Assembly (NCBI GenBank): GCA_951394045.1
Contig: OX595987.1
Span: 124,001 to 188,000, forward strand
Direction: 5' to 3'
Length of the DNA: 64,000 nucleotides
Source of the DNA: Nitzschia sp. DOCU1
Taxonomy: Eukaryota; Bacillariophyta; Bacillariophyceae; Bacillariales; Bacillariaceae
Shown: positions 1-11,597 of the stretch, piece after piece
Layout of the letters: every line of letters begins with the position of its first letter
Position numbering within the stretch: position 1 is the first letter of the stretch
Program-made: the position numbers and the translations under genes
The notes under the pieces: model-generated
Database searches by the model: none
Told to the model about the DNA's origin: nothing
What the model saw: only the letters and a program-made list of their open reading frames with translations

Positions 1-50
1 CGCCCCTCCCCCTTTTCCCCACAGCCGGCCAGGATGGGGTAAAAATTGCC
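1..50. repeat. 50-bp sequence repeated at 15233-15282
   Basis: The first 50 bases are identical to 15233-15282. At position 49-50 (a shared CC) the sequence switches to a copy of 13560 onward. This is the arrangement expected at a tandem-duplication junction whose left unit lies outside the window. Only 50 bp can be compared, so a short dispersed repeat is also possible. Confidence 0.9.
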
Positions 51-1102
51 ATCCTTTCGGTAAAATGCATAACAGCAGCAAGCTATTACAAGAACGACTT
101 GCTACTGAAACGGATTCGCCTCTAGCAGAAGCAATAGACAGGCCCGCCATTACATGCTCCTTTGAAGATGGCGACAGTGGCCTCTTCACACCAGGAACAA
201 GCTAGCTGGTTGGGATAGCTGGGATCATCTTTGCAGCATTCATCGCCGGTGTATTTAAAGAAGTCGCACCCTGTGTTGACTTCTTCGGCCGACGACGCAG
301 CACAAACTTGGGAATCTGGGGTTAAGACCACAGAGCGAACGACGGCTGAAGATTGACTCATTCTCCGTCCAAGAGGACTCTTCCATTTTGTGAGGTGCTT
401 CTAACACTACCCTCGATCCCGATCACGAAGCCCGCGCCGTCGATCCAGTCATACATCATGTACATATTTATCACCAAAGCCAGTTCGCAGCCCGTGCTCC
501 TGGCGACGATCTTGTGGAAAGCGATGGTTGCTTCTACAGCACGATATCACCATTGCAATCGACAAAAGAGTCGGTGGGAAACGAACTGGGCTGCGACGTG
601 GATAGTGTGCTGGGCATCTTCGTTCTGGTTGGCTGCAAGCTAGGCTTCGAGCTAGGTTGCTGCCAGCTGGTGGGTGGCAAGCTGGGCTTTAAGCTAGTAT
701 TTGAGCTTGGTATCTCGATGGGCTGCAGGCTAGGCTTCGAGCTAGCCGTTGAGCTTCTTGGCATCTCGCTGATCAACGAGCTGCAGTCAAAAGAATTGTC
801 GATCAGATTCTTCGATTCTTCCTTGAGTGGAAGATTCAGCGCGCCAATTTAAGCTTCTATCTCTGGGCTGGGTAACAGCCACAAGGGCCGCGACCAAGAA
901 TGAACTTGACGCCTTGATCGCCGGGGATGGGCTCAACTTCAGAGTCGTTGTAACGTGGGACACTATCCAATAAGGAGCCAGCAAGGACGAGTAATTCTTC
1001 GTTTCGTCGTGAGGATAGCGTCCCCAAAAGCTCAGAGGCCTCGGCACAGGTTTATAAGGTCTCGGCGGGTGTAGCAAAGCGTTATATTTATGACGACGAT
1101 GC
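49..1102. repeat. 1.05-kb direct repeat, left copy
   Basis: This segment matches 13560-14613 in the same orientation with about three substitutions noticed (A/C in the PS/PT-rich part, C/T near 772, C/T near 921). It contains the PS/PT-rich and Cys-rich relic on the minus strand and a degenerate stretch of the GAF-like gene on the plus strand. Similarity to the GAF-like gene continues past 1102 here but not past 14613, so the left copy looks like the source and the right copy the derivative. Confidence 0.95.
122..776 (-). pseudogene. Broken PS/PT-rich, Cys-rich secreted-type protein (left copy)
   Basis: On the minus strand, 776-534 encodes a Ser/Pro/Thr-rich stretch with PSLPPT- and SKPSLQPT-like units ending in a stop. 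A second frame just downstream (about 530-355) stays open over roughly 55 codons. A third piece (361-122) is Cys-rich, with pairs such as CC and CSWC, and ends in CFC-stop. The pieces lie in order but in different frames, which indicates a degraded gene or an unmodelled short intron. PS/PT repeats followed by a Cys-rich domain are common in secreted or cell-surface proteins of diatoms; no specific function can be assigned. No signal peptide or convincing start is visible, and the same breaks recur in the right copy, so the decay predates the duplication. Confidence 0.45.
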
Positions 1103-1180
1103 GAGCGAATTGAATGATCATCGAGGAGGTAGCAGAATCTGCTCCGCAGAAGCTTCTCATGTACAACGCGGCTGTAGGCA
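880..1180 (+). pseudogene. Degenerate partial copy of the neighbouring GAF-like gene
   Basis: This stretch is a diverged copy of about 1745-1990 in the gene downstream. Shared landmarks are the segments around the PKSSE, AGVA and DDDA/DDDS codons and the ELND codons. It has indels and stops in every frame. It is an older tandem fragment lying immediately upstream of the better preserved copy, and part of it was carried along in the 1.05-kb repeat to 14391-14613. Confidence 0.6.
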
Positions 1181-1207
1181 AGTGCAGAAACTTCGCAGAT
1201 CGAGGCT

Positions 1208-3589
1208 ATGCAAGCAGAAGTTGATGTTTACTCTCGACTGGTTTTCCAGCCTTCCAAGTGCGGGGCGCTAGATATGTTACGAACTGGCCGCTGGAAGGAC
1301 GACGAGATCGCTCTTACTGACTATTTAGTCGGCGCTTTTGATAAAGGAAACCTCCCTTTGCCAAACGGCACGAAACTGAATCAGTTCCTCGGCGATTTTT
1401 TGTAGTGCGAACCCAGTCGCCTAACAAAGAAGATGAAGAATGCCAAATTGAGCATGAGATCGTATGAACGAAATTCTAGTCCTCGTCCCTCCCCTCAAGG
1501 CCCCCATAACGATACAAAGTTGCTTTCTACGTTGGAAGAAACCTTCCTGGCCAGCCTGCCCTCTAGGGGTGAACGACTTGAACTTCGTTTCAACTTCACG
1601 AAGCAATGGATGACTCATATCTCGAATTTGTTCTTGCAAGGGGGAAATGCCTCCCTGCTCCAAGCGGACGACTGGATCAGTAGTCTAGAGGAAAATGAGC
1701 GAAGAGCCAGAGCTGCAGAAGGTAACCTCAAACACCTTCAGCGTCGTTGTCAAGTGGGCGCACTGTCCAATAAGAAGCCAAGGACGACTATGTCTACGTT
1801 TCGTGGTGACGATAGCACCCCCAAAAGCTCAGAGACATCTGCACAGGATTATAAGGCCTCTACGGCGGGTGTAGCAAGAAATCGAGATATCTTTGACGAC
1901 GATTCAAGCGAATGCTCGGATGAGTTGAATGATATTTCTTTAGAGGGTCTAATGGATCCAGACACAGCAGAACCTGATCCGCAGAGGCTTCCCATGTCCA
2001 ACGCTGTACTGGTCGAACACGAGTGCAGCAGTTTAGCTACTGATTCGAGTGACGATGACGATGCCATTACGGATGGGCACAGCGGGTGCGACTTTTCTCG
2101 TCAATACACTGCGACAAGGCCATCCAGTTTTCTCGAAGTTATCGCATTGTATTTGCAACAGAACAAGATGCCCTTCCACTACGCCGACTGCTGGGCACCT
2201 GTGGAACAACCAAATACCTTGAGTTCCGGCGAAGGCCTTGTTGACAATGAGAACGGGACAGAAATTCGGCTAATTCATGCCGGTTCAACGACAAGGACCG
2301 ACACACCTCGGGAAATACTCATGTCCATGGAGGCTTTTGGGGAGTTTAATGGCAATGTAACTTTTGAGTCGGGCAGAGGTCTTCCGGGCCGAACCTACGA
2401 GTCCGGAAAGCCACAATGGGAGTACGACCTTGGTTGTGCCAAATCGTGGTCCAACCCGCAAGTGGAGGGAGCGATCGCCAACGGTATCAAGTCTGCGGCA
2501 GCTATACCGATAGATTGTGCGGGTGTGGGACGAATGGTCGTTGCACTTTACAGCCCCAATAACATCCAAAAGGACGTTTCGTTGCTTTACCGCATGAAGA
2601 GTTACCTTTCGTGATTTGCTCCAAGGCCAGCATGGAATCTTGTTATTGACATCAATGCGCCAACACAAACAGACGAAGAATCATCGTCACCTTTCGATGA
2701 CAAAATATCCAAAGCGCTAGGAGAAAAGGACCCCGTGGGGCCTCTAGGCTCAGGAACGGCTCAAATCCCATTCCCATGGAATCCCATGACGCCTCTTGTG
2801 GAGTCCCAAGTAGCAGACGCCACGACAAAGAGACTATCTGAGAACCCGCTGGACCTCCTAAAGGTTGATGAAACATCGTCATCAAACGTCGTTGATGATG
2901 AAGGTAGTACACAGGCAGAGATCATAGAGCTGTTGGAAAGACAGTTGAATGAGACCAGGCGAGCGTTATCGTCGACGAGTGCAACATTCGTTTTTCATGA
3001 CGATGACGAAGAAACGAGGCGAATTCGGGCGCTGCAATACTTCCTGGGAATGCCAGTTTCACTGCGTTCCAAATCGGACAAGGACACCTTCGAAACTCTG
3101 GAAAGCAGTTATCGGGCATACTGTTGTAGCAAACGTCATGCTGGTGCCGATCTGGTTCGACTCCTCGTCACGGAATACATGTGTCTCGATTCTTCAACAG
3201 CGTCAATGATGGCATTGACAATGATGGCGCCTCCTCCCCCTGTTTGTAGTTTACCCCCAAGCTCCTCTTTGTCCCAAGCCTCTATCATTGTTCTACCGTC
3301 GTCGGACAGCAGGCGGCGGCAAAGTGGTAGCAGTGCTACCGGCCTGGCAAAGCCTCCGCCTATGGCTCACTCTTGCGACTTGTTCTTGATGGCGGGACCA
3401 CGAGGATCATCAGTCAGCAACATTGGATACGATTCTCTCCTCGAACTCTGCAACGGTCGGGCGGCCGTTCCCAGACCTACGCTACTACTAGCTAATGGAA
3501 CGATTCGCGGCCAACATCAACAAGTGGTAGGACGGTGTCGCCACAACAAATATCAGGGAATGAGACAATACATAGTTGTTACTAGCTAA
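1208..3589 (+). pseudogene. Diatom-type GAF-like protein gene with two in-frame stops
   Basis: One frame is open from ATG 1208 to the stop ending at 3589 (about 794 codons) except for TAG at 1403-1405 and TGA at 2612-2614. The first part (W-K-D-D-E-I, then GTKLNQFLGDFL, then after the TAG CEPSRLTKKM) matches the N-terminal module I recall from many diatom proteins of unknown function. Codons about 300-470 form a GAF-like domain: a GRGLPGR loop, a SGKPQWEYDL strand, GIKSAAAIPID, then a VVALYS strand. The sequence after the TGA (FAPRPAWNLVIDI) is the natural continuation of that domain, so the stop interrupts a real protein. The C-terminal third is acidic and Ser-rich with a short helical segment. 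I infer a recent nonsense pseudogene. Stop readthrough or base errors are alternatives. Confidence 0.6.
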
Positions 3590-4859
3590 TAGTAGTCATG
3601 ATTGTTGCTGCTGACAGTACGTTCTTTACTATCCCTCCGATAGAAAGAACGAGAGCCCACGTGGATGCTCGTATTATCGTGATACCGTCGCTTGTAGAAG
3701 TGAGAAAGCTGTGGTCGTCTGGCTTACGTAACCACAGAAGCTAGAACAAAAGTAAGACAAGGGAGCTAGCAGTAGTCTGCAGTCGTAGCTACCGTAGTAG
3801 CCAGCTATCTATGATACGTACTCTGCTGCAATGCTTTGCACTACTATCGGCTCTATTTGTCGCTGAGGGAATTGAGATTCGATAAGTGCCCCCAGTACGA
3901 AAGCGGTTGTTGCGAAATCGCTTGTTGTAAAATCTTGTGTCACCAAATTGCGAGTAGTGAAATCTCGGGAAATCGCATTGCATCCCCTCGGCTGCCTCCA
4001 AGAGGGCATATGCATTTACTTAAAGGGAAATTGATCTTGAGTGATTTTGATTACCTCGACTGCTTACACATAAATTTATAGTGAAATCACGGCGGGCGAC
4101 CATCTTCCCTCTATTACAATCTAACTTTGCTTACCCTTTCTGGCAAGGTCGCTCTTTACAATATTGTACTTTACATTGACATTGACTCTAGATTAAATTT
4201 TCATGGTCTCCTTTTGATCACAGAGTGAGTTAGCGTCATCTAATAAACGAACTCACGATAGACCGCGTGGCCGACCGTTTTTCCCATGGGTCGATGAGGG
4301 CATTGAAAAAGGGCTACTAAGTTTCTAACTACCTATCGTAATTTGACAAAAACTTTACAAACGTCTTCAAATCAACCATAGCTTGCCGTTTACAGCTTGG
4401 GTGTGATTGTAGCATCCAGCTAGACAGCGATCGGCCCACTTCTCTATCTTGCTATCTTTCTGATGTAGTCCGTCTAGTCGACGAGCGATTGACGTCAGCG
4501 TCCCACCCTGAGGAGGCTGAATTCGTAAGGCATATCAATCGTGTTTAACAAACAGCGTCAAATGTTTTCTAGCTTATGCCCTTGCCTCAGAAACCATATT
4601 CTGTGGATTTGGCGAACTGGCGGATGATGAATGTGGATTACTTTCAGCCACCGTGGGGCTTCATCGTGGGAAAAATCACGAAACTGCTTCATCGTGGGAA
4701 AAATCACGAAACTGCTCGCAAACCACAGCAGAAACGGCTCGGATCTCCGCATTCCTTCCAACAAATGCATCACTTTTTCACTCAATCGACCTCATTGCGA
4801 AGGGAGCAATCCGCATCGTACGATGATCAGCTTTCTTCATCAACTTTCTTTTCACTCTG
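3590..4859. other. Intergenic stretch without recognisable gene
   Basis: No reading frame here has coding character or a recognisable motif. The stretch is AT-richer than its neighbours. The only clear structure is a 28-bp perfect tandem duplication at 4659-4714, plus short imperfect reiterations around 3890-3990. Confidence 0.6.
4659..4714. repeat. 28-bp tandem duplication
   Basis: Two perfect consecutive copies (4659-4686 and 4687-4714) of a unit containing CATCGTGGGAAAAATCACG. Confidence 0.95.
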
Positions 4860-5201
4860 CTATGAACAGACCTCTACTGCGGCGATCACTATCATTTTGA
4901 TGGTGCGGCTCAGCTGTAGCGAGATAACAGCCTGAAGGAGGAGAAATCCACGGTGAAGGTCCGGTTTGTGCCGGACCGCCCTGGAACACTCGTCCTGAAG
5001 GAAGCCAATATTGGGGGTGTACGTGGACTCAGTCTCTGGAGAGCCCTCCTGATTCGGTTGAACCATGACGCTAGCTCCCTGAGGCAAACGGAGCCGAAGC
5101 AGACCCTGGAAGAAAGTTGTTTGATGAAATGTTTGATTGTTGTGTTGGTGTTGGCGGAGGAATGATTCATGTGGTGGCGCCCTTCGGAACGGTACGTGCA
5201 C
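4860..5201 (-). pseudogene. Possible ABCA-type exofacial fragment
   Basis: A minus-strand frame contains an NIGFLQDE...RAV stretch and a GFLLLQ...I stretch followed by a short hydrophobic run. This resembles the segment that precedes the membrane block in ABCA half-transporters. It lies 0.7 kb beyond the 3' end of the ABCA gene at 5894-8630 on the same strand, so it could be a relic of a second tandem copy. The similarity is weak and rests on memory of the family, and the frame is short. It may be chance. Confidence 0.2.
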
Positions 5202-5893
5202 TCCAAACTTGCGTTTTTGCGACTTGACGGTGCCGTTTGATCATATTTCTTTCCCGCAGTGCTACTCACCTTGTTCTTTCCTCCTTTTGCAGGCGTCTGG
5301 CGTTGTTCTACAATACCAACATTTTCCAGAGCAACGATCCTGATCCGTGATCTCGACCCCGATTCCGATTCTCCCCGCACACAAACAGCCTGATCAACGC
5401 AACCGGTTTGTGGTTCCGGTTTTAAAACGTCCTCCACTCGCGTACGTGTCTCGTCGCGGAGAGTTTAAGTGTAACCTGTGCTGGTGCGTGGAGAATTGGA
5501 ATCGGCTACGCCGTCGAGTGAAGTGGATTGTTGTCTCTACCGGGCGGAGCAGCTGTGGCCCACCCCCTCCGAAATCGAACTGCTTTGACGTAGCGGTGGG
5601 GCTCAGTAACTTTTTGTGTGAGAACACAAAAACGAAGCCAAAAGTTCGATGAATAGATAGATGATAAATCTACCGGTAGAGGAGTAGCTAGCTAGGTTGC
5701 ATCGTTTCTCGCACGATACATAACATATTATTGCTCCGAACAAAATACGTTCTAGTCCTACTATTATTTCAAATCGGTTCTTGGCGACGCTTCCGTTTTG
5801 CGTATCATATTTTTCTTCGCAAACAGTGGTCACGCACTCTTGTGCTTGAATTGGTGATGATGACTCTCGTCGTCTTCAGCAGGCATTATCAAA
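5202..5893. other. Intergenic with relic pieces of the ABCA gene
   Basis: No gene is visible. Positions 5846-5883 repeat 8591-8628 with one mismatch, and about 5765-5802 resembles 8674-8711. Both source segments lie near the 5' part of the ABCA gene, but here they are in the opposite order, which indicates a scrambled tandem remnant. The palindrome CTACCGGTAG is at 5670-5679. Confidence 0.5.
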
Positions 5894-8630
5894 TTAATGG
5901 TCGTTTGTGCCTAATTTGAGTTTCTCCGCTTCGGCAGCATGCATGTTGAAGACTTGTTCCAAAGAGGTCTGACTGACTCCATAGTCATCCAAAAGGAGAC
6001 GTTCCTTGTTCGCTTCCAAACTGGCAAAGATACTCGAAATCTTCACACCCTCCGAGTTGACTTCGTATCGGACCTTGGTATCCTGGCGCTCCCGGAAAAT
6101 ATTGGAGGCATACGAAGTTACGATGTACTCCGCAATCTTTCGGATCCTCAACTCTACGGTCGCAAAGGCGGCGAGTTCGGCAAGGGTTACTCCCGTCGGT
6201 GAAGTCGCACTCTTGTGAATATTGTAACCAATGGGATTCTGGTCGTTGATGACAGAAGATAGGTAGGTATCACCCGTCAATTCCTGCAGGGCCGCAACCG
6301 TCTGATCCAGATTGAAGAAAATGTCTTCCGTCTCTGGCACGACGCCCCCTTCTTCTGCTGTTTGCGCCCCGGAGCTATTCAAACGCCCTTGACCGAGCTT
6401 CGAAACTACCTCGACATAGTCAGGATCCGACCGTTCCACGAGCTTGCACTTCATCTCTATCTGGTATCCTTTGCCGAATTTGTTCTTGAGATTCTGTGCC
6501 GATCCCAGAGCCCGGAGCCGCCCATTGGCCATGATGCCGATTCGAGGACACAAGGCCTCGCATTCTTCCATGTTGTGCGTCGTCAAAATGATGCTGGTGC
6601 GTTCTTCAGGAGCGACGTTTCTCCCGGCAACCATGTTGCCACTTCATCTCTATCTGGTATCCTTTGCCGAATTTGTTCTTGAGATGCTGTGCCGATCCCA
6701 GAGCCCGGAGCCGCCCATTGGCCATGATGCCGATTCGAGGACACAAGGCCTCGCATTCTTCCATGCTGTGCGTCGTCAAAATGATGCTGGTGCGTTCTTC
6801 AGGAGCTCTGCCGGCAACCATGTTGCTTACCATTTCCCAAATCTCGCGTCGAGCCACGGGGTCCACTCCGGTCGAGCACTCATCCAAAAAGACGATTTGA
6901 GGATCACCAATGGTAGCACATGCAAGACTCAAACGACGCTTCATTCCTCCACTGTAGTTTGCGGCCAAGCGATCGCTGTCGGATTCCGAAAGACCTACTT
7001 GGGCAAGCTTGGCAGAAGTCGCCTCCTTGACGAATTCCCTGGGAATCCCCTTGATCGTAGCGTAAAGCTCGACATGCTCTCTCCCGGTCATGTTGGCAAA
7101 GTGCGCATCGAACTGAGGACAGTATCCGACCCGACGACGGGTCTTTTCAGGCTCCCTTGAGACGCTGTAGCCCGCCAGGGTCGCGTCGCCAGAAGTGGCG
7201 GGAAACTCGGCGGTCAGCATCTGCATAGTCGTCGTCTTTCCACTGCAAACACGAACGCAAGATTGTAAAGGGTGAGAGACAGAGACTCATGGTGCCTCGA
7301 GCCAAAAACCGAGACTTCAAAACTTACGCCCCGTTCACGCCCAGTAAGCCAAAAACTTGGCCAGGCGGGATACCCAGAGATAAATTATTGACTGCCTTCT
7401 TTCCGTTGTCGTACGTCTTCGACAATTTGTCGCACACAATAATGTCGTTATTGGCGCCGCCGCTGCCAACACGCTCCTCCTCCGCCAATACGTCGCTGTC
7501 CTCAGCTAGTTCCGTCGTGATGTCACGATCCGACGATTTCGGCCACGAGCACGTCAGGCACCAAGTGAACTTCTTCCAGGCCGAAACAATACTTGGATTA
7601 GTGCTCCAGATATCGATCTGGATAGCAAGAATGACGTAAACCACCGACTCCCACCCCAAAAAGACCACGTCGTACAGCAACACTTCCTTGCTCCAAACGG
7701 TCGTCAAGCCGGGGTACAAGAACTTCACAAAGTCGATGTTGAGAGCAAAGTAGAGAGCGTGTCCGAGGTAGAAGCAAGGATGGAAGCGCAGAATCCAAGA
7801 CAGGATGTTGGCAATATCCACCAGATTTTGCTTGGGTTCGTATGGGTCTCCCCCGATCAAGGTGAGAATAATGACTGTGACCGGCCCGCCCATTCCGATC
7901 AAAAATCCAGAGATAATCGAGATGACGTTACAGAGGGCCGGCGATTTGAAGAGATAGGTCAGGCAGTACGTGTATCCAGCGGCAGCGGGCCCGTAAAGAA
8001 CCATGGCAGAAATCACCCCGCCAAGGACTCCAAACTCGGTCGCCGTGAAAGCATCAACCTTGAAGATGAAAAACATCGCCACGACGATCCAAAGAGGAAA
8101 CTGGTAGTTGACAATGTCCCATAGGTACGTCGAAACCCAATATCCCGAAGGCTTGACTCCCGTCACAGTCTCCAAGTGCTTGGCCTTGGATTCGCGTTCC
8201 GCCACGATGAATGTTCCAAAGCTTCCGGCAATGAATGGGAAACTCAAAACTAGCAAAAACCATGCCGTGAAGGCATCTTCCGTCTTTGCGATGGATTTCT
8301 CAAAGTCGGTAAGCGGCAACGGGTGGATAGTGGTTTGGATTGTGAAGTCGTCCGTACCCAAAGCAGCTCGTGCGATACCCTCGGTAGCCAAGGACATGTA
8401 GGTCGGTGTGACGTGCAATGCCGTAAAGTTGTATTGAATGAGATAGCCCAACCCAGTATAAGCTGGGCAGTCACTCGCATTGTTCAACAAAGTCTGGCCA
8501 AACGATTCTGCGAGCTCGCCAACGCTAGTACAATTTGCGAGCACGATTTCGTCGAACGAGCTACCATCCCCAAGGATGCTTGTAGAATCGTTGAATTGGT
8601 GATGATCACTCTCGTCGTCTTCAGCAGGCT
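5894..8630 (-). pseudogene. ABCA-type ABC transporter half, disrupted
   Basis: The membrane half runs from about 8630 to 7328: an exofacial segment, then about six hydrophobic helices including FIAGSFGTF and the ABC-2 type ERESKAKH loop. A nucleotide-binding domain follows. An 85-bp intron (7327-7243, GTAAGT...CAG) splits Walker A; joining gives GVNGAGKTT. Then come the signature YSGGMKRRLS, Walker B IVFLDECSTGVDP and the H-loop TTHSMEE. A 193-bp tandem duplication (6447-6639/6640-6826) shifts the frame and ends translation at 6606; the second frame (6634-5894) carries a repeated H-loop region and the proper C-terminal regulatory segment. Upstream, the frame also breaks near 8630, where continuation requires a shift by one. 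ABCA proteins move lipids across membranes; full ones have two such halves, and here only the second is recognisable. I infer a pseudogene. The motif set is otherwise intact, so sequencing error should be excluded. Confidence 0.75.
6447..6826. repeat. 193-bp tandem duplication inside the ABCA domain
   Basis: Unit one (6447-6639) and unit two (6640-6826) cover the region from just after Walker B through the H-loop. They differ by a few substitutions and a 6-bp length difference at the right end. The unit is not a multiple of three and so causes the frameshift in the transporter gene. Confidence 0.92.
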
Positions 8631-8795
8631 CAGCTCATTTGCCTTGGCGTCATCGTCATACTTTGGATCGCTACCGATTGGGTCAGTTCTCGGCGACACT
8701 TCCTTTTTGCGCATCATGTACATCACTCTCTACTTTGTTGTCAGGTTCGGCTTGTTCGCTTCGTCGTCGTACTTTGGATTGCAATCAATTGGGTG

Positions 8796-9391
8796 GATAC
8801 ATCTCCTCGGAAACTTGAATCATATACCGAAAGGCGACGTGCAAGAACGAAAGAACGAACTTTGCTCCCCCGTCTCCTAACCCCGTGTATTCTCCTCGTG
8901 GTGCAAAAGAATAGACATTACCAAGATCCAGCGTGGTATACAATAGAGGGGCTATGATGTCATTGCCCGAGACACCGTACAGTCGACTAATCCAAGGTCA
9001 GCTGGACCACAGCAACATGGCCGCTCCTTGTTCCAAAGGAATGCGAGAGACGGATACCGGTCGGGCACCCAATAATCGACAGGATCGACTGTAGATACAT
9101 CTCCTCGGAAACTTGAATCATATACCGAAAGGCGACGGGCGAGAACGGACGAACGAACTTTGCTCCCCCGTCTCCTAACCCCGTGTATTCTCCTCGTGGT
9201 GCAAAAGAATAGACATTACCAAGATCCAGCGTGGTATACAATAGAGGGGGCATGATGTGTTTGCCCGAGACACCGTACAGTCAACTAATCCAAGGTCAGC
9301 TGGACCACAGCAACATGGCCGCTCCTTGTTCCAAAGGAATGCGAGAGACGGATACCGGTCGGGCACCCAATAATCGACAGGATCGACGGTA
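8796..9391. repeat. 298-bp tandem duplication upstream of the ABCA segment
   Basis: 8796-9093 and 9094-9391 are nearly identical. On the minus strand each unit has open stretches that may be remnants of the exofacial part of the transporter, but no motif is decisive. The unit length is again not a multiple of three. A further 40-bp degenerate repeat (AATCGACAGGAT) follows at 9372-9430. Confidence 0.9.
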
Positions 9392-10096
9392 GCCCGCCGC
9401 AATGATCAATATAATCGACAGGATTGACGTAAGCCCGCAGTGGACTATTGAACATCCCTGTTATCTCATGGTCCCCTTCTTTAACTTGCACAAGTTGAGA
9501 TTGATAAGTTTACAGCGCAAAACTTGGTAACCTTCAAGTCGGGAGCCTGGGCTGGATTGATCGACAAACGTATTCATGGATGGATGGGATTCTTGACGGA
9601 ATGTTGGCAGATTCGAGTTGGCTCGGCCTTTGGAACGCTGGGAAATCTTGCTGGCAATACTCGACACTAGGAATCTTCACTCACATTTGCCAGAGCCGGC
9701 TCAAAACCAGCGACTGTACAAAGTCATCGCTGCAAAGGGCCCCATTCGCGACGTCGTCTCGCAGGAAACGTCGTTCCCCGAAATCGACTTGCAAGGTTAC
9801 CGCAGATTCCTGTACCGTCCAACAAGATCCAAGCCCATAGCGCAAATTTGAAAAGGTGTTTCTTGACCCAGTAGTTGTTTACGTGCAACATCCATCGATG
9901 CTTTTCGTTGTACCTTTTCACGCGCCGACATCGGTTATTGAGTCTGCCGGTGCGCTCGACTGCTCAAGTGGTAGCAAAATGGTTCGGCTGGAGCATAGCC
10001 GTCGTAGCCACAGGTATAGAATCGGACCGCTAGACTCAACTCCTCTCCAAAGAAGAGTTGATGCTAATTGGGGTCGTAGGGAACGTCTTGGAGTAG
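9392..10096. other. No recognisable gene
   Basis: Short frames occur on both strands (for example plus 9618-9851), but none shows a domain, a signal peptide or conserved spacing. The stretch separates the ABCA and histidine-kinase relics. Confidence 0.5.
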
Positions 10097-10663
10097 CTAT
10101 GCCAAAGATCTTCTGGAAATACAATTCCTGCAACGCCAAAAATGTAAGGATCCGATCCAGCGGCTAGGATTTGTTTGAGACAAGTCAAGTGTCAACCCCC
10201 ACCATAGCCAATGCGATTTCCCCATTTTCTGCTTGCTTGTTGCATTCGCGCCCCGACCGCCGTCCATCACGAGAACGTTCACGGTGGACGACGGCGTACC
10301 CCCCGACGCATCTGCAGGCTCTTCGTTACTAAGTAAACTTTCTCGGCAGTGTTCGTATTCCTTGTCAGCATCGTCTTCCACCACTAGAGCATGCTGTAAG
10401 GGAAGGGGCACGGTAAAGGTAGTTCCCTTTCCAATGCCTTTGGATGTAGCTATCTGACTTCCATGGTGATGCTTGACGACTCCTTTGGAAATGAACAACC
10501 CGCGCCCTGTTCCTTGACCAACTTGAAACATATTTACTATGAATTGAATGCCATCCCAGGAGAACGTCTCGAGTTGTAATGGCGACATGCCTGTGCCCGT
10601 ATCTTGAACCTCGATTAAAATGATCCCAACATCAAAATAGATACAAAAATCAAACTGTACCAA
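10097..10663 (-). pseudogene. Histidine kinase / receiver fragment
   Basis: The minus-strand frame carries the ATP-binding half of a histidine kinase: G1 box DTGTGM, F-box-like phenylalanines, G2 box GQGTGRGL, and the terminal strand GKGTTFTVPLPL. After a Ser/Glu-rich linker, VNVLVMDGG resembles the first strand of a response-regulator receiver, but one of the usual acidic pair is replaced by Gly and the rest of the receiver is unrecognisable. The H-box and dimerisation helices are absent, and nothing upstream on the minus strand supplies them. It is a truncated relic of a hybrid two-component kinase. Confidence 0.7.
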
Positions 10664-10744
10664 AACCAGGGCTGCAGCTTCAGCAACAAGGGGACTTGGA
10701 ATGCAGAATCAACAGCAGCTAAGGCTATCATCGAAGCCCTGCAC

Positions 10745-11002
10745 CTTAAGAGTACATTCATAGCAGAGGGAACGTAGACTCAAACCACAAAGCCACAATC
10801 TCGGATTATACCACTACAACAGCAAACTGTCCGGTATAATAGAACGCAACTTCGGTGTTGACGGTCGTAGTCGTCTTGGCCAAACGGATCTCCGGCGGTA
10901 GATCGTAGTCGAAACTTAAGAGTACATTCGTAGCGAAGGGAACGTAGACTCAAACCACAAAGCCGCAATCTTGGATAAAGCCACTACGACAGAAAAATGT
11001 CC
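10745..11002. repeat. 88-bp direct repeat, two spaced copies
   Basis: 10745-10832 and 10915-11002 are imperfect copies starting CTTAAGAGTACATTC. They are separated by 82 bp. Confidence 0.85.
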
Positions 11003-11350
11003 AGCGATGCCCTTCGCCCCGATTTTCCTTGGTACTTGCTCAGGTAACGATGATTTATTCTTCGCCGCGGCGGTTCTTCTTCTTATAGTAGAAGACACTT
11101 CCCACATCCACCAAACGAGAATGTAACTGCAACTCGCTTTCCAAGGCGGAACATGAACCCAATGCAGCCCACAAGGAACATTGGGGCAGTAATGGCAGTG
11201 AAAGATATGAGTAGAGGTACCAGCACTGCTGGTGTAAAGAAGTATTGCCCTTCTGCCCTTGCTGTTGTCGCCCACTAGGTAAAATGAGACCGGAAGTTCA
11301 GCAAGTCGGAATTGAATAGTTTGTCGGGAGCTTGACCTTTGACTTCATTG

Positions 11351-11597
11351 CACGGGTAAGCGTCTTATTCACCATTGCGGAGATGAGCCCCCGCTTGTCC
11401 ACGTCCAGGTCCAAGGTACTAAGTAGTTCCAGTAAGGGCACGGGTAAGCGTCTTATTCATCATCGGAGATGAACCACCTCAAAGTCCAGGTCCAAGGTAC
11501 TAAGTAGTTCCAGTAAGGCACGGGTAAGGGTCTTATTCATCATCGCGGAGATGAACCACCGCTTGTCCAAGTCCAGGTCCAAGGTAGTAGTCCCAGT
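11351..11597. repeat. Three tandem units of about 80-88 bp
   Basis: Units start at 11351, 11439 and 11519 with CACGGGTAAG and contain a GTCCAGGTCCAAGGTA core. Unit length shrinks from 88 to about 78 bp by small deletions. Confidence 0.9.

Noticed and set aside
353..852. Plus-strand frames opposite the PS/PT-rich region
   Set aside because: They are antisense to the Ser/Pro/Thr-rich minus-strand coding relic, and their Leu/Gly pattern is the complement of that repeat.
4910..5437. 175-codon minus-strand frame
   Set aside because: Composition is Ser/Arg-rich without domain, signal or conserved spacing; the overlapping frame has the weak ABCA resemblance instead.
8796..9391. 298-bp repeat as LTR pair
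   Set aside because: The copies are directly adjacent with no internal region and lack TG...CA ends.
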